Of a stretch of 64,000 nt of DNA, positions 62,945 to 64,000 are shown piece after piece. Each line of letters begins with the position of its first letter. Position 1 is the first letter of the stretch. The position numbers and the translations under genes were made by a program. Origin of the DNA: Struthio camelus (Eukaryota; Chordata; Aves; Struthioniformes; Struthionidae); contig NW_027182567.1 of NCBI RefSeq assembly GCF_040807025.1, positions 167,001 to 231,000 on the forward strand, in the 5' to 3' direction. The notes beneath the pieces were generated by a model that saw only the letters and a program-made list of their open reading frames with translations, made no database searches and was not told where the DNA came from.

Positions 62945-63474
62945 CTAGAGACAGGGGAATCCAGAAACTCTGAGGAGAGAGAAATGTTTAGCATATTGTG
63001 TACATCTTCGAGATGCTGTCTCTTAGGGAGATACCTGCTTTTTCAAGAGCTGCAGACAAACTTCCAAAAGAGCAGTACCATCTTCATGTTTGCTTAACAG
63101 AAGGATTATCCTAGTTAAGGCGGGCTTATCTCCTTCAGTGTTCTGCCTTCAATAACTAAAAATGGTAACATAACTTCTTGTTTGTCATAATGCACTATTG
63201 GGAACGGGATTACAATCGAAAAAGAGGAATGCCTATACTTTGTGCTTCACGAATTAGTGCCCGGCTGCAAAAGCACAGCTGCATCTCTGTTCTTGAGTCT
63301 CCAAACCAAATCCGTGCAGTAAGGCTTTCTTAACAACCCAGCAACACCTGGGCGCCTTTTCAAGTGACTTGTGATTTGTGGCATAATGATTAAAGCTTTT
63401 GCTTCTCTCTATTTGGTTTTCTGAAACATCATTAATTTGTAATTTAACTCGATTGCCTTGTCTGATGTGTTTGT

Positions 63475-63837
63475 ATGAGAACCCTTTGTCATTTTATAAT
63501 CATAAATACTATTGCTGTAGCTGCAAGCAATCACCCAAAGATTTCTATCTGTAACTTTACTGGGATCCTGGGATGCAACTGGAATTCCTCAGCTCCTATT
63601 ACATCTCAACAGCAGCTGCAGTCCAATTCTACACTAAACCAGTACAAAAGAAAAATCAAAAGAACATCAACTCTTTTTGAATGGTCACTAACAGCAACAG
63701 GAATTTTTAACCTTCACCCGGTAGTGATATTGCTAGCATCAACATTGTTCTCTTTACTGCTCATAATCCTCCTACACCTCTGTGTGTGTGGTAGTTATTG
63801 CGAAAGACACAAGCCCTGCTGTTATATACTGAATTAA
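63475..63837 (+). pseudogene. Envelope transmembrane-like remnant (unit 4)
   Basis: Identical to the unit 1 remnant. Confidence 0.45.
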
Positions 63838-64000
63838 TATATGCTGATCAGTAGACACTGAGGTCTATTTATACCACAAGGCAAGAGGCTCCTGTACGGC
63901 CACTTTGTGAGGTGGAGGGTTTGACTCTAGTTGTGGGGGGGAAGGTGGCAGGACCTTCGCCCTCCACTTTCCCAAGTGATCGACCATGACCTCGGCACAT

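Larger units (their letters stand above)
57771..64000 (+). repeat. Tandem array unit 4, cut by window end
   Basis: This unit is shifted by 57770 from unit 1 and includes the first 6.2 kb only, ending inside the retroviral composite. Private substitutions are C at 60026 (T in the other units) and A at 63878 (G in the other units). Confidence 0.96.
60886..64000 (+). mobile_element. Degenerate endogenous retrovirus composite, cut by window end (unit 4)
   Basis: It holds the 5' LTR (60890-61364), both gag remnants and the envelope-like remnant. It ends inside the second LTR-like block. One private change, A at 63878, falls just after the envelope-like stop. Confidence 0.8.

Noticed and set aside
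1-64000. tRNA, rRNA or other structured RNA genes, and any bacterial or phage defence system
   Set aside because: I found no cloverleaf with RNA polymerase III boxes and no rRNA-like sequence. Splice sites, CpG islands, CR1 and retroviral LTRs show this is vertebrate DNA.

Overview
The window is vertebrate, almost certainly bird, genomic DNA: GC-rich, intron-containing, with a CR1 LINE 3' end and a decayed avian-type endogenous retrovirus. It is not bacterial or viral. The whole 64 kb is one head-to-tail tandem array. Taking the window start as the phase, unit 1 is 1-19256, unit 2 is 19257-38514, unit 3 is 38515-57770, and unit 4 is cut off at 64000. Position x in unit 1 recurs at x+19256, at x+38514 and at x+57770, except that unit 2 is 2 bases longer after a CT microsatellite. 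By eye I found six base substitutions and one CT-repeat length change among the copies, so the units are almost identical. The array runs off both ends of the window.

Each unit carries, on the + strand and in order: a multi-exon gene of the avian maestro heat-like repeat (MROH) family; a 3' untranslated stretch with no canonical poly(A) hexamer of its own; a broken retroviral composite of about 4.3 kb (5' LTR, gag remnants, an envelope-transmembrane-like remnant, a second LTR-like block, a 3' LTR and an inverted LTR); about 1 kb of unrecognised spacer; a CpG island; a CR1 3' end; a strongly G-rich tract; and a second CpG-rich stretch with a likely untranslated first exon leading into the next gene copy.

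I traced 22 coding exons by GT/AG sites and reading phase. They join without a stop into 2856 nt, giving a 951-residue protein. Three complete copies lie at 10528-21825, 29784-41083 and 49042-60339. The 3' part of a fourth, with its last six exons, lies at 1-2569. I saw no coding difference among them. MROH proteins are HEAT-repeat solenoids, mostly of unknown molecular function.

The main interest is a recently amplified or homogenised array of intact MROH genes. An old retroviral fossil is locked in as the 3' flank of every copy and may supply its poly(A) signal. Old transposon sequence also lies inside the upstream region. I could run no database search, so family calls rest on recognising sequence patterns.
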